NCBI GenBank assembly: GCA_024233005.1
Contig: JACKQE010000004.1
Coordinates: 62,001 to 126,000 of the forward strand
Direction: 5' to 3'
Source of the DNA: Akkermansiaceae bacterium
GTDB lineage: Bacteria; Verrucomicrobiota; Verrucomicrobiia; Verrucomicrobiales; DEV007
DNA: 64,000 nucleotides
In this document: in pieces, positions 52,063 to 61,511 of the stretch
How positions within the stretch are numbered: position 1 is the first letter of the stretch
Layout: each line of letters starts with the position of its first letter
Made by a program: the position numbers and the translations under genes
The notes under the pieces: model-generated
The model's database searches: none
Told to the model about the DNA's origin: nothing
Seen by the model: only the letters and a program-made list of their open reading frames with translations

Positions 52063-53169
52063 TCAGGCCGGAGGTTCTTCAGTCAACCTGGCGACAGCGT
52101 GTGTGACCGATTCCAGAGGGACGGCGTTGCTGACGAAAGCGTCTCCAAGGGAGCGGAGCAGGACAAACCGGATTTGGCCCTCTTCAAATTTTTTGTCTCG
52201 CGCCAGAGCGGCAAGGATCTGTTCCTGGGGGATCGCCGGATTGAGCCGGACAGGCAGTCTGAGATTACGAAGAATGCGGACCACGCGGCCAGTCACCCCC
52301 GGATCCAGTCCAGCGTGGGTCTCGGAGATCCGCAAAGCCGCCACCATCCCCAAACTGATGGCCTCCCCATGGAGCAGTTGCCCATAGCCGGCGGCAGCTT
52401 CGATCCCGTGGCCGATGGTGTGACCGAAATTGAGCAGAGCCCGGATTCCTTTTGTTTCCAGCTCATCGTCTTCTACGACGGCAGCCTTGATCGCCACATT
52501 TCTGCTGATGAGGGACACCAGCGGTGCCCGGTCTCCGGCCTGGACCGACTCCCAGTCAGTGGTTTCAACCTCCGAGAGCAGAGCGGCATCACGAATTGCC
52601 GCATGTTTGATGATCTCGGCAAAGCCTTCGCGGAATTCCCTTCCCGGCAGAGTGCCAAGGGTTTCCACGTCGGCGACCACCAGCGCAGGCTGGTGAAAAG
52701 CGCCCAAGAGATTTTTCCCTTCCGGAGTGTTGACCCCGGTTTTGCCTCCTACCGAACTGTCGACCTGTGAAACAATAGTCGTGGGCACCTGGACATAGGG
52801 AATGCCCCTCTGAAAAATCGCCGCCGCGAATCCCGCGACATCGCCCACGACGCCTCCGCCGAGGGCGATGAGAAAGGATTTCCGGTCCAGACCGGCCTGG
52901 AGCATTCGCCGACAGATCTCCGTGGCCACTTCCATGGATTTGGAGGCTTCGCCGGCCGGAATGGTGATGAGCGTGACCGAGAAGCCAGACGCCTGGAGAC
53001 GGGCCACCATTTCAAAGGCGTGCAAAGGGGCCACATTCGAGTCCGTGACAACGGCGCAACGCTGCCGGAAACGTCCGGTGGAAGCGATGAGGTCCTGCAA
53101 ATGCTCGAGTAACCGCCTTCCGACGAGCACTTCATATCCTCCCCCCACGGAAAGGTGGAGTCGTTTCAT
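52063..53169 (-). CDS. aroB: 3-Dehydroquinate synthase
   Basis: The product has 368 residues from MKRLHLSVGGGYEVLVGRRL; an ATG at 53199 is possible but gives a less typical start. It contains NAD-binding ALGGGVVGDVAGFAAAIFQR, VPTTIVSQVDSSVGGKTGVN, zinc-site FREGFAEIIKHAAI and NFGHTIGHGIEAA, and LHGEAISLGM. AroB forms dehydroquinate from DAHP, step two of the shikimate pathway. The 238 bp upstream show no gene. Confidence 0.96.
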   Translation of the reverse strand: MKRLHLSVGGGYEVLVGRRLLEHLQDLIASTGRFRQRCAVVTDSNVAPLHAFEMVARLQASGFSVTLITIPAGEASKSMEVATEICRRMLQAGLDRKSFLIALGGGVVGDVAGFAAAIFQRGIPYVQVPTTIVSQVDSSVGGKTGVNTPEGKNLLGAFHQPALVVADVETLGTLPGREFREGFAEIIKHAAIRDAALLSEVETTDWESVQAGDRAPLVSLISRNVAIKAAVVEDDELETKGIRALLNFGHTIGHGIEAAAGYGQLLHGEAISLGMVAALRISETHAGLDPGVTGRVVRILRNLRLPVRLNPAIPQEQILAALARDKKFEEGQIRFVLLRSLGDAFVSNAVPLESVTHAVARLTEEPPA

Positions 53170-53407
53170 GGCAGGGTCCAAAGGGGCGGTAACGGGCATG
53201 GCTGGGCAGCATTTGTCGCCCCGGTTACCCGTCCCGTCAATGCCAAGGCCATCCCGGATCGGGGGGGCATGGTGTGGGATCGGACGGGTACTGTGCGGAA
53301 CCAAGCTTCAAAACCTCTCTTCATGAGGCAGGATAGCCACGGAAGCAGTGCGTTCCCGGAACCTCACACCGTCCTGGGAAGGAACGAGCGCGCGAGCAGG
53401 ACCGTTC

Positions 53408-55723
53408 TCAGTGCAGGCTGGATTCGACCATCTGACTTGGGCGCAGCAGCCGGCGCCAGAAATTCTCCAAATGCCTGGCCACGAACCTCGAAGCTTCGGG
53501 AAGTTTGCCGACCTTGTCGGCCTGGCCGAGAAGTTGCTCGCAGGCGTAGAGCCTGGCGAGGTCGGTGTCATTCAATTCCACCGGGTCGATGATGCGCATG
53601 GCCAAGCCACGATCGACGTCAACATTCCGCAGCGACTCAAAAAGGAAGGGCGCCAATCGGTGCGAAAAGACCACGACTTTCGCCGTGCTGCCTGGCGCGG
53701 CGTTCCGGGCCCGACCAAGTTCGGCCCTCACGACCTGCGTCCAATAGGCCCCATCCTTGAGTGGAGCAAATCCGATGAGCGCGTGATCGTTCCCAAGATC
53801 CCATGACAAACACGGCACTCCTCCGGAGAGATTTTGTTCGGTCTGGGTCAATCCCGCCAGGTAGGGAGCGACGGTGCGCACCAGACGGTAAATCCGCTGG
53901 GGCTCCCAGCCGAGCTGCTCCTTATTGAGAACCTCTCGGTGGAGGACATCGAGCTGGGCGCCCATGTGGTCCACCCAAAAGGGATTTTTCTGCCCTCCGC
54001 CAGAGGTCGCCGGGGGGCTTGGAGCCACGTTCCGTGAAGGAACAGGGCCTGTCGCCGGACTTGACCCAACGCCAGCGGAAGGGATTTCGGGGGATCTTCC
54101 GCCGGTGCCGGTAGGGGTGCCATGTCCATTGGTGGGCCGCCCGGTGCCATTGCTGGGAGCCCCCGCATCGGTCGGACGGGAATCACTGACAACCCGACTG
54201 CCACGGCGGATTTCTGAAATGATGGCATCGATGTCGCGCAGTGCAGATGCTGGGGCAGGCCCCACATGATTGGTTACGACAACGGGTCGATCGGCTGAAA
54301 CGCCCGCTGAGGACTCCCGTTCCTTCTCTTTGGCTGGGGCTGGAACAGAAATGGGAGTTTGCGGAGCGTCTTGGACCGGAGGCGCCGGTGCGTCGAGGTG
54401 CCCGGTGTCAATTTCAAAAGGCGAAGATTTGGCCGGTCCTCCCAACGAGCCTGGGAACCGGGGCGATTTGATGGTGTTGGTGGAGGATTGGGGCACGGTC
54501 GGGGCCGGCACCGGGGAAATCCGGGACTGGTTCTGGCCATCCCTGCCCAGAGACACCCATTCATCCCAAGCGGGACGGGCTTTCCGGAGCACTTCCCGCG
54601 GAGAAAGCCCCTGCGGCACCGCATGCGCTTGCCACTGCTCGCGACGGGCAAGAAATTCCCAAAAGGCTTCGACCACAGCGGGCACCTGGCCGTGGGTGGC
54701 CAGCCGCGACTTGACCAAAGAGGCGGCAATTTCAACCGGAACATCACCGAGAACCATGGACTCTCCGGTGAGCCGGTCCACCCAAGCGCTCGGAATGCGG
54801 CCATCAAAAATCGAATTCCACACATCACGGTTCAGGCAAAGCAGGGTGACGCTCCGGGGCACCACCTGCCGCAGGGTGGTGATCACTTCCGCGATTTCCA
54901 TCCCGGCAGTGGCCGATCCGAAAAAACCATCCAAATGATCCGCCACAAAGGCCACGGAACGGCACTCGGAGGCGATCCGCAGGAATTGCCCCAGAGCGTC
55001 CCTCGCCTCGGCTTGACGAAGAATGTTCAGGCCATCCCACGATCCCGGGGATCCGCTGAAGTGCGCCTGGACGACTTCACACCAGAACTCAAGCATTTCC
55101 GGGCGCATGTCCCAGCGGCGCCCCAAAGTCCGCTCCGCACCGGGCAACAACGTGTTTCCATGCCGGATGAACCAGGCACTGGCACTGCCGACAGACGCGG
55201 GATCGAAGGCCGCGCGGAAGCGGGTCGACAGGGAAGCTTCATCGGCGGGCATCTCCCCTGGACGAATGGCGCCAGCTTTGGCGGCTTCGAGCAGGAGCTG
55301 GGCGGCAAAATATCGGGCCGCTTCGTCCAACAGGCTGCAGGCATACTGGGAGCAGCGTTTTTCCCCGTAAAGACGGAGCACAGACTGCAGCACCCCCTCC
55401 CAAGTGACCGGGCGTGCCGGATCCAAGGGAAGAGGAAGCGTGGCGACCAGTCCTCCGGTGACCGCTTCGAGGCGAGAAATAAGGTGAGTTTTGCCATAGC
55501 CGGCCCGGGGGGCGGCGATCAGCAAGGTGCGGCCGGTGTTCCCCCAGGTGGCCCCAACCTCGCCCTGGCGGACAAGCTCCTCAAAAACCCGGACACATTG
55601 CGTCATGGCAGAAGCGTGCAGGTCGGCCACCCCGGGGACTTCACTGAAGCCCGGTTGAAACACGTCGTGAAGGAATGGGTTGCCCATCGCCGCGGGATTT
55701 TTGACAGTGTCGCTCGTTTGCAT
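53408..55723 (-). CDS. Large P-loop ATPase with disordered linker and unknown C-terminal domain
   Basis: The product has 771 residues. The N-terminal AAA/STAND-like ATPase (about 50-390) carries Walker A IAAPRAGYGKTHLISRL and a Walker B-like SVAFVADHLDGFFG, with SVTLLCLNRDVWNSIF resembling sensor I. A very Pro/Ser/Thr/Gly-rich linker (about 400-575) leads to a C-terminal domain of about 190 residues (GAQLDVLHREVLNKEQLGWE, AKVVVFSHRLAPFLFESLRN). No export signal is visible, so it is cytoplasmic. I do not recognise the family. The AT-rich 170-bp upstream region separates it from a divergent membrane coiled-coil gene. Confidence 0.7.
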   Translation of the reverse strand: MQTSDTVKNPAAMGNPFLHDVFQPGFSEVPGVADLHASAMTQCVRVFEELVRQGEVGATWGNTGRTLLIAAPRAGYGKTHLISRLEAVTGGLVATLPLPLDPARPVTWEGVLQSVLRLYGEKRCSQYACSLLDEAARYFAAQLLLEAAKAGAIRPGEMPADEASLSTRFRAAFDPASVGSASAWFIRHGNTLLPGAERTLGRRWDMRPEMLEFWCEVVQAHFSGSPGSWDGLNILRQAEARDALGQFLRIASECRSVAFVADHLDGFFGSATAGMEIAEVITTLRQVVPRSVTLLCLNRDVWNSIFDGRIPSAWVDRLTGESMVLGDVPVEIAASLVKSRLATHGQVPAVVEAFWEFLARREQWQAHAVPQGLSPREVLRKARPAWDEWVSLGRDGQNQSRISPVPAPTVPQSSTNTIKSPRFPGSLGGPAKSSPFEIDTGHLDAPAPPVQDAPQTPISVPAPAKEKERESSAGVSADRPVVVTNHVGPAPASALRDIDAIISEIRRGSRVVSDSRPTDAGAPSNGTGRPTNGHGTPTGTGGRSPEIPSAGVGSSPATGPVPSRNVAPSPPATSGGGQKNPFWVDHMGAQLDVLHREVLNKEQLGWEPQRIYRLVRTVAPYLAGLTQTEQNLSGGVPCLSWDLGNDHALIGFAPLKDGAYWTQVVRAELGRARNAAPGSTAKVVVFSHRLAPFLFESLRNVDVDRGLAMRIIDPVELNDTDLARLYACEQLLGQADKVGKLPEASRFVARHLENFWRRLLRPSQMVESSLH

Positions 55724-55893
55724 TGAGAAAATATTTCCCTATGCGACGCAGAAATGCAATTTAATTATGGTAATCATGAGAGAATTTCCAATTTTTGAGA
55801 TTTAGTTAGTATTTCTGTAATTTTCGACCTACTCCAAAGGATTGCAACAAACTCCACTGGCAGGCGGGGATTTGCCGTGTATCGTGCTTCATT

Positions 55894-56406
55894 ATGGATT
55901 GGCAAGCAATTCTCACCAGCAGCTTTTTCTGGGGCTTCATGCTCGGACTCGTTTTCTGCGTCCTCTCCCTCTTCGCCCTGTTCCGCAGCCAAGGGGAACT
56001 GAAGCGATTCCGCAGGATGTTGTCAGACAAATTGGAAATTGATGCGGATCAGATCGCGACCTTGAAAAAAGAAGTCGCCTCTCTGAAATCGGAAAATGAA
56101 AACATGCGGATCAAAATCGGAGCCGGTGCCGGTGGCGGAAACAATCTCCAAAGCCTGGAACGCCATTTGGAAATTTATGCCCGATCGGAAAAAGCGATGA
56201 TGGTTTCCGCTCCCGGTTTTGCCGGCGCCTGGGAAAACGCCAAGTCTGCCGCCATGTCCGAAATTGAGGACGAAGAGCGGGGCAAAAGCCTTCCCCGCAG
56301 GATCTTTCAGAAACTTTTTGCCCCATCCAAGGAAGCCCCCAAGAACTTGCCCCAAAAAGGCGAGATCATTACGGCTGGCTCCAGCGGGGATACCCAGGAC
56401 GCCTGA
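55894..56406 (+). CDS. Membrane-anchored coiled-coil protein
   Basis: The product has 170 residues: an N-terminal membrane helix (WGFMLGLVFCVLSLFALFRS), then a long coiled coil (LSDKLEIDADQIATLKKEVA to NENMRIKIG), a Gly stretch and a C-terminal soluble region (SLERHLEIYARSEKAMMVSA). The orientation should place the coiled coil in the cytoplasm. It lies divergent from the large ATPase and 37 bp upstream of yceD on the plus strand. A partner role with the ATPase is possible but unproven. Confidence 0.65.
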   Translation: MDWQAILTSSFFWGFMLGLVFCVLSLFALFRSQGELKRFRRMLSDKLEIDADQIATLKKEVASLKSENENMRIKIGAGAGGGNNLQSLERHLEIYARSEKAMMVSAPGFAGAWENAKSAAMSEIEDEERGKSLPRRIFQKLFAPSKEAPKNLPQKGEIITAGSSGDTQDA

Positions 56407-56442
56407 ACTCCGTTCCTGCGGACTACCAAGCCACCACCCCTC

Positions 56443-56931
56443 ATGGGTATCCGCATCCATCTCGCCGACATCCCCTCGGAAGGTCTGGAAATTCAGGGCC
56501 AATTGACGGCCGCTGTGTTTGACCTGCCGGAAGGGGATCCCGCGCACCCGGTTGGGCCGCTTAGTTATGATCTTCTGCTGTCGCAGGACGAGGGACTGGT
56601 CATTCTAGAAGGCGTGCTCCAAGCGCCTTTTGAACTCCAATGTGTGAGATGCCTGAGGACTTTTGTTCAAAACTGTGTGATCGATCCTTATTCTGGAGAA
56701 ATCGACCCGGAAGGAGCTGCCTCTGTTGATCTGGTCGATACCTTGCGGGAGGATCTTCTGTTGGCGCTGCCTCCCTATCCCCACTGCAACGAGAGCGATA
56801 CGGATCTCGGGGAATGCGTGCCTCCGGGGCCTCTTCATTATGAAAGCCCTGCTTCGCCGACCCAAAATCCGGAGGGGGAACCTCCCAATATTTGGGCTGC
56901 CCTTGATCAAATCGATACGACTCCCAGTTGA
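56443..56931 (+). CDS. yceD: YceD/DUF177 family protein
   Basis: The product has 162 residues. The family motif is LQAPFELQCVRCLRTFVQNC (C-x-R-C), followed by an Asp/Glu-rich C-terminal half and PHCNESDTDLGEC. YceD is implicated in 23S rRNA maturation or accumulation and is almost always encoded just before rpmF, as here. Confidence 0.9.
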   Translation: MGIRIHLADIPSEGLEIQGQLTAAVFDLPEGDPAHPVGPLSYDLLLSQDEGLVILEGVLQAPFELQCVRCLRTFVQNCVIDPYSGEIDPEGAASVDLVDTLREDLLLALPPYPHCNESDTDLGECVPPGPLHYESPASPTQNPEGEPPNIWAALDQIDTTPS

Positions 56932-57000
56932 CATTCCATAAATCGGGTCTTTACTCCACCCCTTCGTTCCCAACCGCAACCTTTCCAAGATCAGCAAGCC

Positions 57001-57183
57001 ATGGCCGTACCAAAACGCCGCACCTCGAAGATGAAAAAGCGCCTCCGCCGTGGCGCCAACCGCTGGCATGCGCCGGTGTTCAAAACCTGCCCGGAATGCA
57101 ACGCCTCTGTGCCTTCGCACATCGCGTGCCCCAGCTGTGGCCATTACCGGGATCGTCAGGTTCTTACGATTGAGGCCATATAA
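57001..57183 (+). CDS. rpmF: 50S ribosomal protein L32
   Basis: The product has 60 residues: MAVPKRRTSKMKKRLRRGAN, then the zinc-ribbon CPECNASVPSHIACPSCGHY with two CxxC knuckles (the zinc-binding C+ form). It is a component of the large ribosomal subunit. It sits in the usual yceD-rpmF-plsX-fabH order. Confidence 0.97.
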   Translation: MAVPKRRTSKMKKRLRRGANRWHAPVFKTCPECNASVPSHIACPSCGHYRDRQVLTIEAI

Positions 57184-57291
57184 TCCATAGATTCGGGTTG
57201 ACCACCACAGGGATAAAGTCACTCCAGCGAAAAGCCGGATGACGATTTTTCTGAGGGAGCCTCGACATCGCTGTTCCTCAACGACCCGACC

Positions 57292-58290
57292 ATGAAAATC
57301 GCGCTCGATGCCATGGGGGGCGATTTTGCACCTCAAGCGGTCATCGCAGGAGCCAAGTGGGCTCTCGAGGAGCTCGACGCGATCAGCAAGCTCTATCTCG
57401 TTGGTGACGAGAGCCTTGTCCGCTCGGAGCTGGACAAGATTTCCTTTGCTCATCGCAAGCTGGAAATTGTCCATTCCGCCGAAGTCATCGGAATGGATGA
57501 ATCGCCCGTTAAAGCCCTCCGACTCAAGAAGAAATCCTCGGTCGGTATCGCCACCGACCTGGTCAAGGACGGCACCTGCGCCGCCGTGGTCAGCGCCGGC
57601 AACACCGGAGCTGCGGTGGCCGCCGCCACCCTGAAACTCCGGCATCTGGCTGGCGTGGAACGGGCAGGCATCGCCGCGCCATTGCCGAATGACCATGGTC
57701 CGTTGAACATCGTCGACGCCGGGGCCAATCCAGAAGCAAAGCCCCGCCATCTGCTGCAGTATGCCATTATGGGATCCGTCTTTGCCCGGCATGTCCAGGG
57801 TAAGCAGAATCCCGTGGTGGGCCTGATGTCCGTGGGCGAGGAAGACACCAAAGGAACCGAGTTCACCAGGGAGGTTTTCTCCCTTCTTAAGGCCAGCCCT
57901 CTTAATTTCATCGGCAATGTGGAAGGGCACGATCTTTTTGAGACGCCCCTGGATGTCCTCGTCTGTGATGGATTTGTCGGGAACATTGTCCTGAAAAGCT
58001 GTGAAGCGACCGCCAAAGCCGTCCTCATGGCGGTCAAAGACCACATTGGCAAGTCTTTCCGTACCAAAATCGGAGGACTTCTGGCCAAGCCCGCGTTCAA
58101 ACCGGTGCTTGAACGCCTCAGTTACGACACTTACGGTGGGAGCCCCTTGCTTGGAGTCAAGGGTGTGTGTATCATCGCCCACGGTTCCAGCTCTCCCAAG
58201 GCGATCAAAAACGCCATCCGGGTTGCTTTGGAATCCGTCCAGCACGAGGTGAACCCCCACATTGAGGAAGAAATCGCAAAACACGGATGA
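57292..58290 (+). CDS. plsX: Phosphate acyltransferase PlsX
   Basis: The product has 332 residues. It begins MKIALDAMGGDFAPQAVIAG, the PlsX signature, with SAGNTGAAVAAATLKL, LMSVGEEDTKGTEFTREVFS and FIGNVEGHDLF. PlsX makes acyl-phosphate from acyl-ACP for phospholipid synthesis. The stop overlaps the fabH start by ATGA. Confidence 0.97.
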   Translation: MKIALDAMGGDFAPQAVIAGAKWALEELDAISKLYLVGDESLVRSELDKISFAHRKLEIVHSAEVIGMDESPVKALRLKKKSSVGIATDLVKDGTCAAVVSAGNTGAAVAAATLKLRHLAGVERAGIAAPLPNDHGPLNIVDAGANPEAKPRHLLQYAIMGSVFARHVQGKQNPVVGLMSVGEEDTKGTEFTREVFSLLKASPLNFIGNVEGHDLFETPLDVLVCDGFVGNIVLKSCEATAKAVLMAVKDHIGKSFRTKIGGLLAKPAFKPVLERLSYDTYGGSPLLGVKGVCIIAHGSSSPKAIKNAIRVALESVQHEVNPHIEEEIAKHG

Positions 58291-59309
58291 CCGCCCCCCA
58301 CCCTACTTCGTCGCAAATTCCCGGCCTGCGCTCAGTGCGTATTGCCGGCACAGGCAGTTACCTCCCGGAAAAAGTCCTCACGAACAACGACCTCGAAAAA
58401 ATGGTCGAGACCTCGGATGAGTGGATCACCACCCGGACCGGGATCAAGGAACGCCGCATCGCTGCTGAAGGGGAACTGACAAGCCACCTGGCTGCCAAGG
58501 CCGGATTGAAGGCATTGGAAATGGCCGCGCTGGATCCGGCCGACATCGACATGCTGATCGTGTCCACGATCACCCCCGACACCATTACCCCGGCCACCGC
58601 TTGTCACGTCCAAAGCCAGATCGGCGCCACCCGAGCCGTCGCTTTCGACGTTTCCGCGGCCTGCTCCGGTTTCCTCTTCGCCATGGAGGTGGCGAAAAAC
58701 GCCATCGCCACGGGAGCCGTGCGCAATGCCCTGATCATCGGCGCGGAAAAGCTCAGTGCGTTTGTGAATTGGACAGACCGGAACACTTGCGTGCTCTTTG
58801 GCGACGGCGCTGGCGCGGCGGTTCTCCTCCCTTCGGAAAAGGGTGAAGGACGTGTTCTTTCCTGCCACCTCGGCTCAGACGGCCGCCAAGCGGAACTTCT
58901 GCACATTCCCGGAGGCGGCGCGGCCTGTCCCATCACGATGGACAATGCCGACCGGCATTTGGCCACCCTGACCATGCAGGGACGTGAAGTGTTCAAGCAT
59001 GCCGTCAATGCGATGCGACGCGCCGCGGAGACCGCCATCCAAGGGGCCGGACTGCAAACCACCGACATCCAGTTGGTGATCCCCCACCAGGCCAATCTCC
59101 GGATCATCGAAGCGATTTCGGAAAGACTCGGGTTGGCTTCGGAAAATGTGTTTGTCAATCTCGACAAATATGGCAACACCAGCGCGGCGGCCATTGCCAT
59201 CGCCATGGACGAAGCAAACCGGAGCGGAGCCATGAAGTCAGGGGACAATGTGCTCCTGATGGCCTTTGGGGCGGGTTTGACCTGGGCCAGCGCCGTGATT
59301 CGGTGGTAA
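58287..59309 (+). CDS. fabH: Beta-ketoacyl-ACP synthase III
   Basis: The product has 340 residues. The catalytic Cys lies near 126 (DVSAACSGFLFAMEV), the His in VIPHQANLRIIEAI and the Asn in DKYGNTSAAAI, giving the FabH triad. It condenses acyl-CoA with malonyl-ACP to start fatty acid synthesis. It is translationally coupled to plsX. Confidence 0.96.
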   Translation: MTAPHPTSSQIPGLRSVRIAGTGSYLPEKVLTNNDLEKMVETSDEWITTRTGIKERRIAAEGELTSHLAAKAGLKALEMAALDPADIDMLIVSTITPDTITPATACHVQSQIGATRAVAFDVSAACSGFLFAMEVAKNAIATGAVRNALIIGAEKLSAFVNWTDRNTCVLFGDGAGAAVLLPSEKGEGRVLSCHLGSDGRQAELLHIPGGGAACPITMDNADRHLATLTMQGREVFKHAVNAMRRAAETAIQGAGLQTTDIQLVIPHQANLRIIEAISERLGLASENVFVNLDKYGNTSAAAIAIAMDEANRSGAMKSGDNVLLMAFGAGLTWASAVIRW

Positions 59310-59385
59310 GCCATTTAGTTTTTTGCCGAACTTCCCCTGACGGTTTCCGGAATGGAATCTTCTCTTGGGACTTCCTTTCCCATCC

Positions 59386-60186
59386 ATGCTGATCGACACC
59401 CATGCGCACCTCGCCAGCGCGCGCTTTGAAGGAGAGTCCGAACGTATCGTGGAACAGGCTGGGAAGGACGGCATTGATCGCATTCTGTCGATCTCCACTG
59501 ATCTGGAGGATGCTCCGAAAAATATCGCCCTGTCCGAAAAGTTTCCGAATGTCTACATTAGCGTGGGGATTCATCCCACTTCCGTCCACGAAATTGAAGA
59601 TCCCGAGTGGCTGTCGAAGTTGAAGGCATGGGCCACCCACCCCAAAGTGGTGGCGATCGGGGAATGCGGACTCGATTTTTTTCACCCCCCGCGAAACGGC
59701 GCGCCGCAGGAGGACTGGGCGGCGCTTCAGGAACGTTTCCTGCGCCCTCAGATCGATTTGGCTTTGGAATTGGACCTGCCCTTAGTGGTGCACACGCGAT
59801 CCAGCCTCACAGAAACGATGCGAATCCTCTGTGATCATGCTCCCGGAGCCCCGTTGAGGGCGGTCCTACACTGCTTCGTGGATGGACCGGATGCCTATGC
59901 CACCGTGCAGGCGGCTGGTTTTCTGGTGTCCTTCACCGGAGTGGCGACCTTTCCCAAAGCCGCCGATCTCCACAGAACCGTGGCCGCGGTGCCACAAGGC
60001 AGCTTCATGCTGGAGACCGACAGCCCCTTTTTGGCGCCGATCCCGCACCGCGGAAAACGGTGTGAACCGGCGTTCCTCAAACACACCGCAGAGGCGGTGG
60101 CCAAACTGCGAGGAACGTCCCTGAATGTCATCGCGTTGGAAACCACCAGAACCGCGGAACGCTTTTTCAACCTTCCCCCTTTGTAG
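59386..60186 (+). CDS. tatD: TatD-family metal-dependent hydrolase
   Basis: The product has 266 residues from MLIDTHAHLASARFEGESER. Metal-site motifs are present: DTHAHLAS, VGIHPTS, AIGECGLDFFHPP, PLVVHTRSS, LHCFVDGPDAYAT and LETDSPFLAPIPHRGKRCEP. TatD enzymes are Mg-dependent DNases or metallohydrolases. It follows fabH by 77 bp in the same direction. Confidence 0.92.
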   Translation: MLIDTHAHLASARFEGESERIVEQAGKDGIDRILSISTDLEDAPKNIALSEKFPNVYISVGIHPTSVHEIEDPEWLSKLKAWATHPKVVAIGECGLDFFHPPRNGAPQEDWAALQERFLRPQIDLALELDLPLVVHTRSSLTETMRILCDHAPGAPLRAVLHCFVDGPDAYATVQAAGFLVSFTGVATFPKAADLHRTVAAVPQGSFMLETDSPFLAPIPHRGKRCEPAFLKHTAEAVAKLRGTSLNVIALETTRTAERFFNLPPL

Positions 60187-60250
60187 ATCCATGCCAAATA
60201 ATTCTTGACTACCCGTTTCTCTTTGGTATGGATCCACTCAAGCATCTTCC

Positions 60251-60430
60251 ATGTTCTCCATCCGCTCCAATGTTGTCCGGGAAAGGCCCGAACCACGTCA
60301 GCAGAATATCCGGAATTCCCATGCCCTGCCGACACTCTCTGAGAGCAGTCAATTGTTTATGATCAACCGCTTAAGACAAGCGGACAAAGGAGTCAAAAAA
60401 GGATTCTGGGCCCGCCTGTTCCGGCGTTGA
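60251..60430 (+). CDS. Small basic ORF (59 codons)
   Basis: An ATG at 60251 opens a 59-codon frame ending TGA at 60430. It begins MFSIRSNVVRERPEPRQQNI and ends ADKGVKKGFWARLFRR, a basic amphipathic tail. A possible promoter is TTGACT (60205-60210) with TATGGA (60227-60232), 16 bp apart; no Shine-Dalgarno is seen. It fills much of the 390-bp gap between tatD and the M23 gene. It may be a small peptide gene or just chance. The rest of the gap (60431-60577) shows nothing. Confidence 0.3.
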   Translation: MFSIRSNVVRERPEPRQQNIRNSHALPTLSESSQLFMINRLRQADKGVKKGFWARLFRR

Positions 60431-60577
60431 CTCAATAGAAAGCGCCCCGTTTGGTAATGGGTTTCGACAGATCTGCCACTCCTCGGGAATTTCTTTCAGT
60501 GGCAGAAATTTCGAAAAGCCGTAGGATTTCAAGCCAATGTCTTCTGAAAGATAGATTGGCGTATTCCCCACCTCGTC

Positions 60578-61438
60578 ATGGAAGTCTCCCGCCCGCGCTC
60601 CACTTGCGTTAGCCACGCTCTCATTTGGATTGTGTTCGCTGCCGGGTGGAGCCTTACCGCAGTTGCCGCTGAGTTTATTCCGCAATATTTGGCGGACGGC
60701 TTCGATTACCCGGTGGGAAAGCCGGAAGGGGATGGGTACCGGCTCGCCCGTGGGTTTTACCCTGGTGGTCACTTGGGAGAAGATTGGAATGGAAATGGCG
60801 GTGGAGACACGGATTTTGGTGACGAAATCTCCTGCACCGCGCATGGCGTGGTCGTGTACTCGGATGATTTCCAAGCAGGTTGGGGCAACGTCATCATCAT
60901 CCGGCATGCCTACCGGGAAAAGGATGGACGCATTCACTTCATCGATTCCCTCTATGGTCACCTGTCTAAACGCAGCATGAAAGTCGGCGACCGCGTCATG
61001 AGAGGACAAAAAGTCGGAGAAATGGGAGCCGGTCCCCGTTTGAAGAGCGGGCGTTACATGTACTACGCGCATCTTCATTTCGAGATCCGAAAAAATATCA
61101 CGATCGGAATGAATCGTTCCAAATTCCCCGGGGATTACTCCAATTTTTACTCCCCCCGTTATTTTATCCGCGACCATCGCAGGCTCCGTCAAGAATTCCG
61201 CAAGGTTAATATTCCCGTAAACACCTGGATGAAGGAAAACACCAATTCCCTGACGTACGAGCCCATCAACATCCCGGATCCCTCCTCCCCGAATGCCCAC
61301 CCTGCGCCTCAGGTGCCCGAGGAAGTGGAATCAGTCCTGGAAAAGGAACAGCTTCGAGCTCAAGCCCACCCGGTAGAACAAAAAGGACTTTGGGAAAGAT
61401 TGAAAAATCGACTGGGACTGGGGCGGGACAGCAATTAA
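60578..61438 (+). CDS. Secreted M23 (lysostaphin-type) zinc endopeptidase
   Basis: The product has 286 residues with an export signal (LIWIVFAAGWSLTAVAAEFI). The M23 motifs are GGHLGEDW (first zinc His/Asp), YGHLSKRSMKVGDRVMRGQK and MYYAHLHFEIR (HxH). The catalytic domain ends near residue 200. The C-terminal extension (LEKEQLRAQAHPVEQKGLWE) is polar and helical. It probably cuts peptidoglycan cross-links. panB follows after a 247-bp hairpin-rich gap. Confidence 0.85.
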   Translation: MEVSRPRSTCVSHALIWIVFAAGWSLTAVAAEFIPQYLADGFDYPVGKPEGDGYRLARGFYPGGHLGEDWNGNGGGDTDFGDEISCTAHGVVVYSDDFQAGWGNVIIIRHAYREKDGRIHFIDSLYGHLSKRSMKVGDRVMRGQKVGEMGAGPRLKSGRYMYYAHLHFEIRKNITIGMNRSKFPGDYSNFYSPRYFIRDHRRLRQEFRKVNIPVNTWMKENTNSLTYEPINIPDPSSPNAHPAPQVPEEVESVLEKEQLRAQAHPVEQKGLWERLKNRLGLGRDSN

Positions 61439-61511
61439 CGGCCGCCGTGCTTCCGACACCGAGTTGCGGAGGGCTTGGCACCCTGCATTGGTGCTGGCGG
61501 ATCAAATTGAT

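Noticed and set aside
54359..55726. 455-codon plus-strand frame
   Set aside because: Antisense shadow of the ATPase gene; Arg/Gly/Pro-rich without motifs.
56605..58284. 559-codon minus-strand frame
   Set aside because: Antisense to yceD, rpmF and plsX, all well supported.
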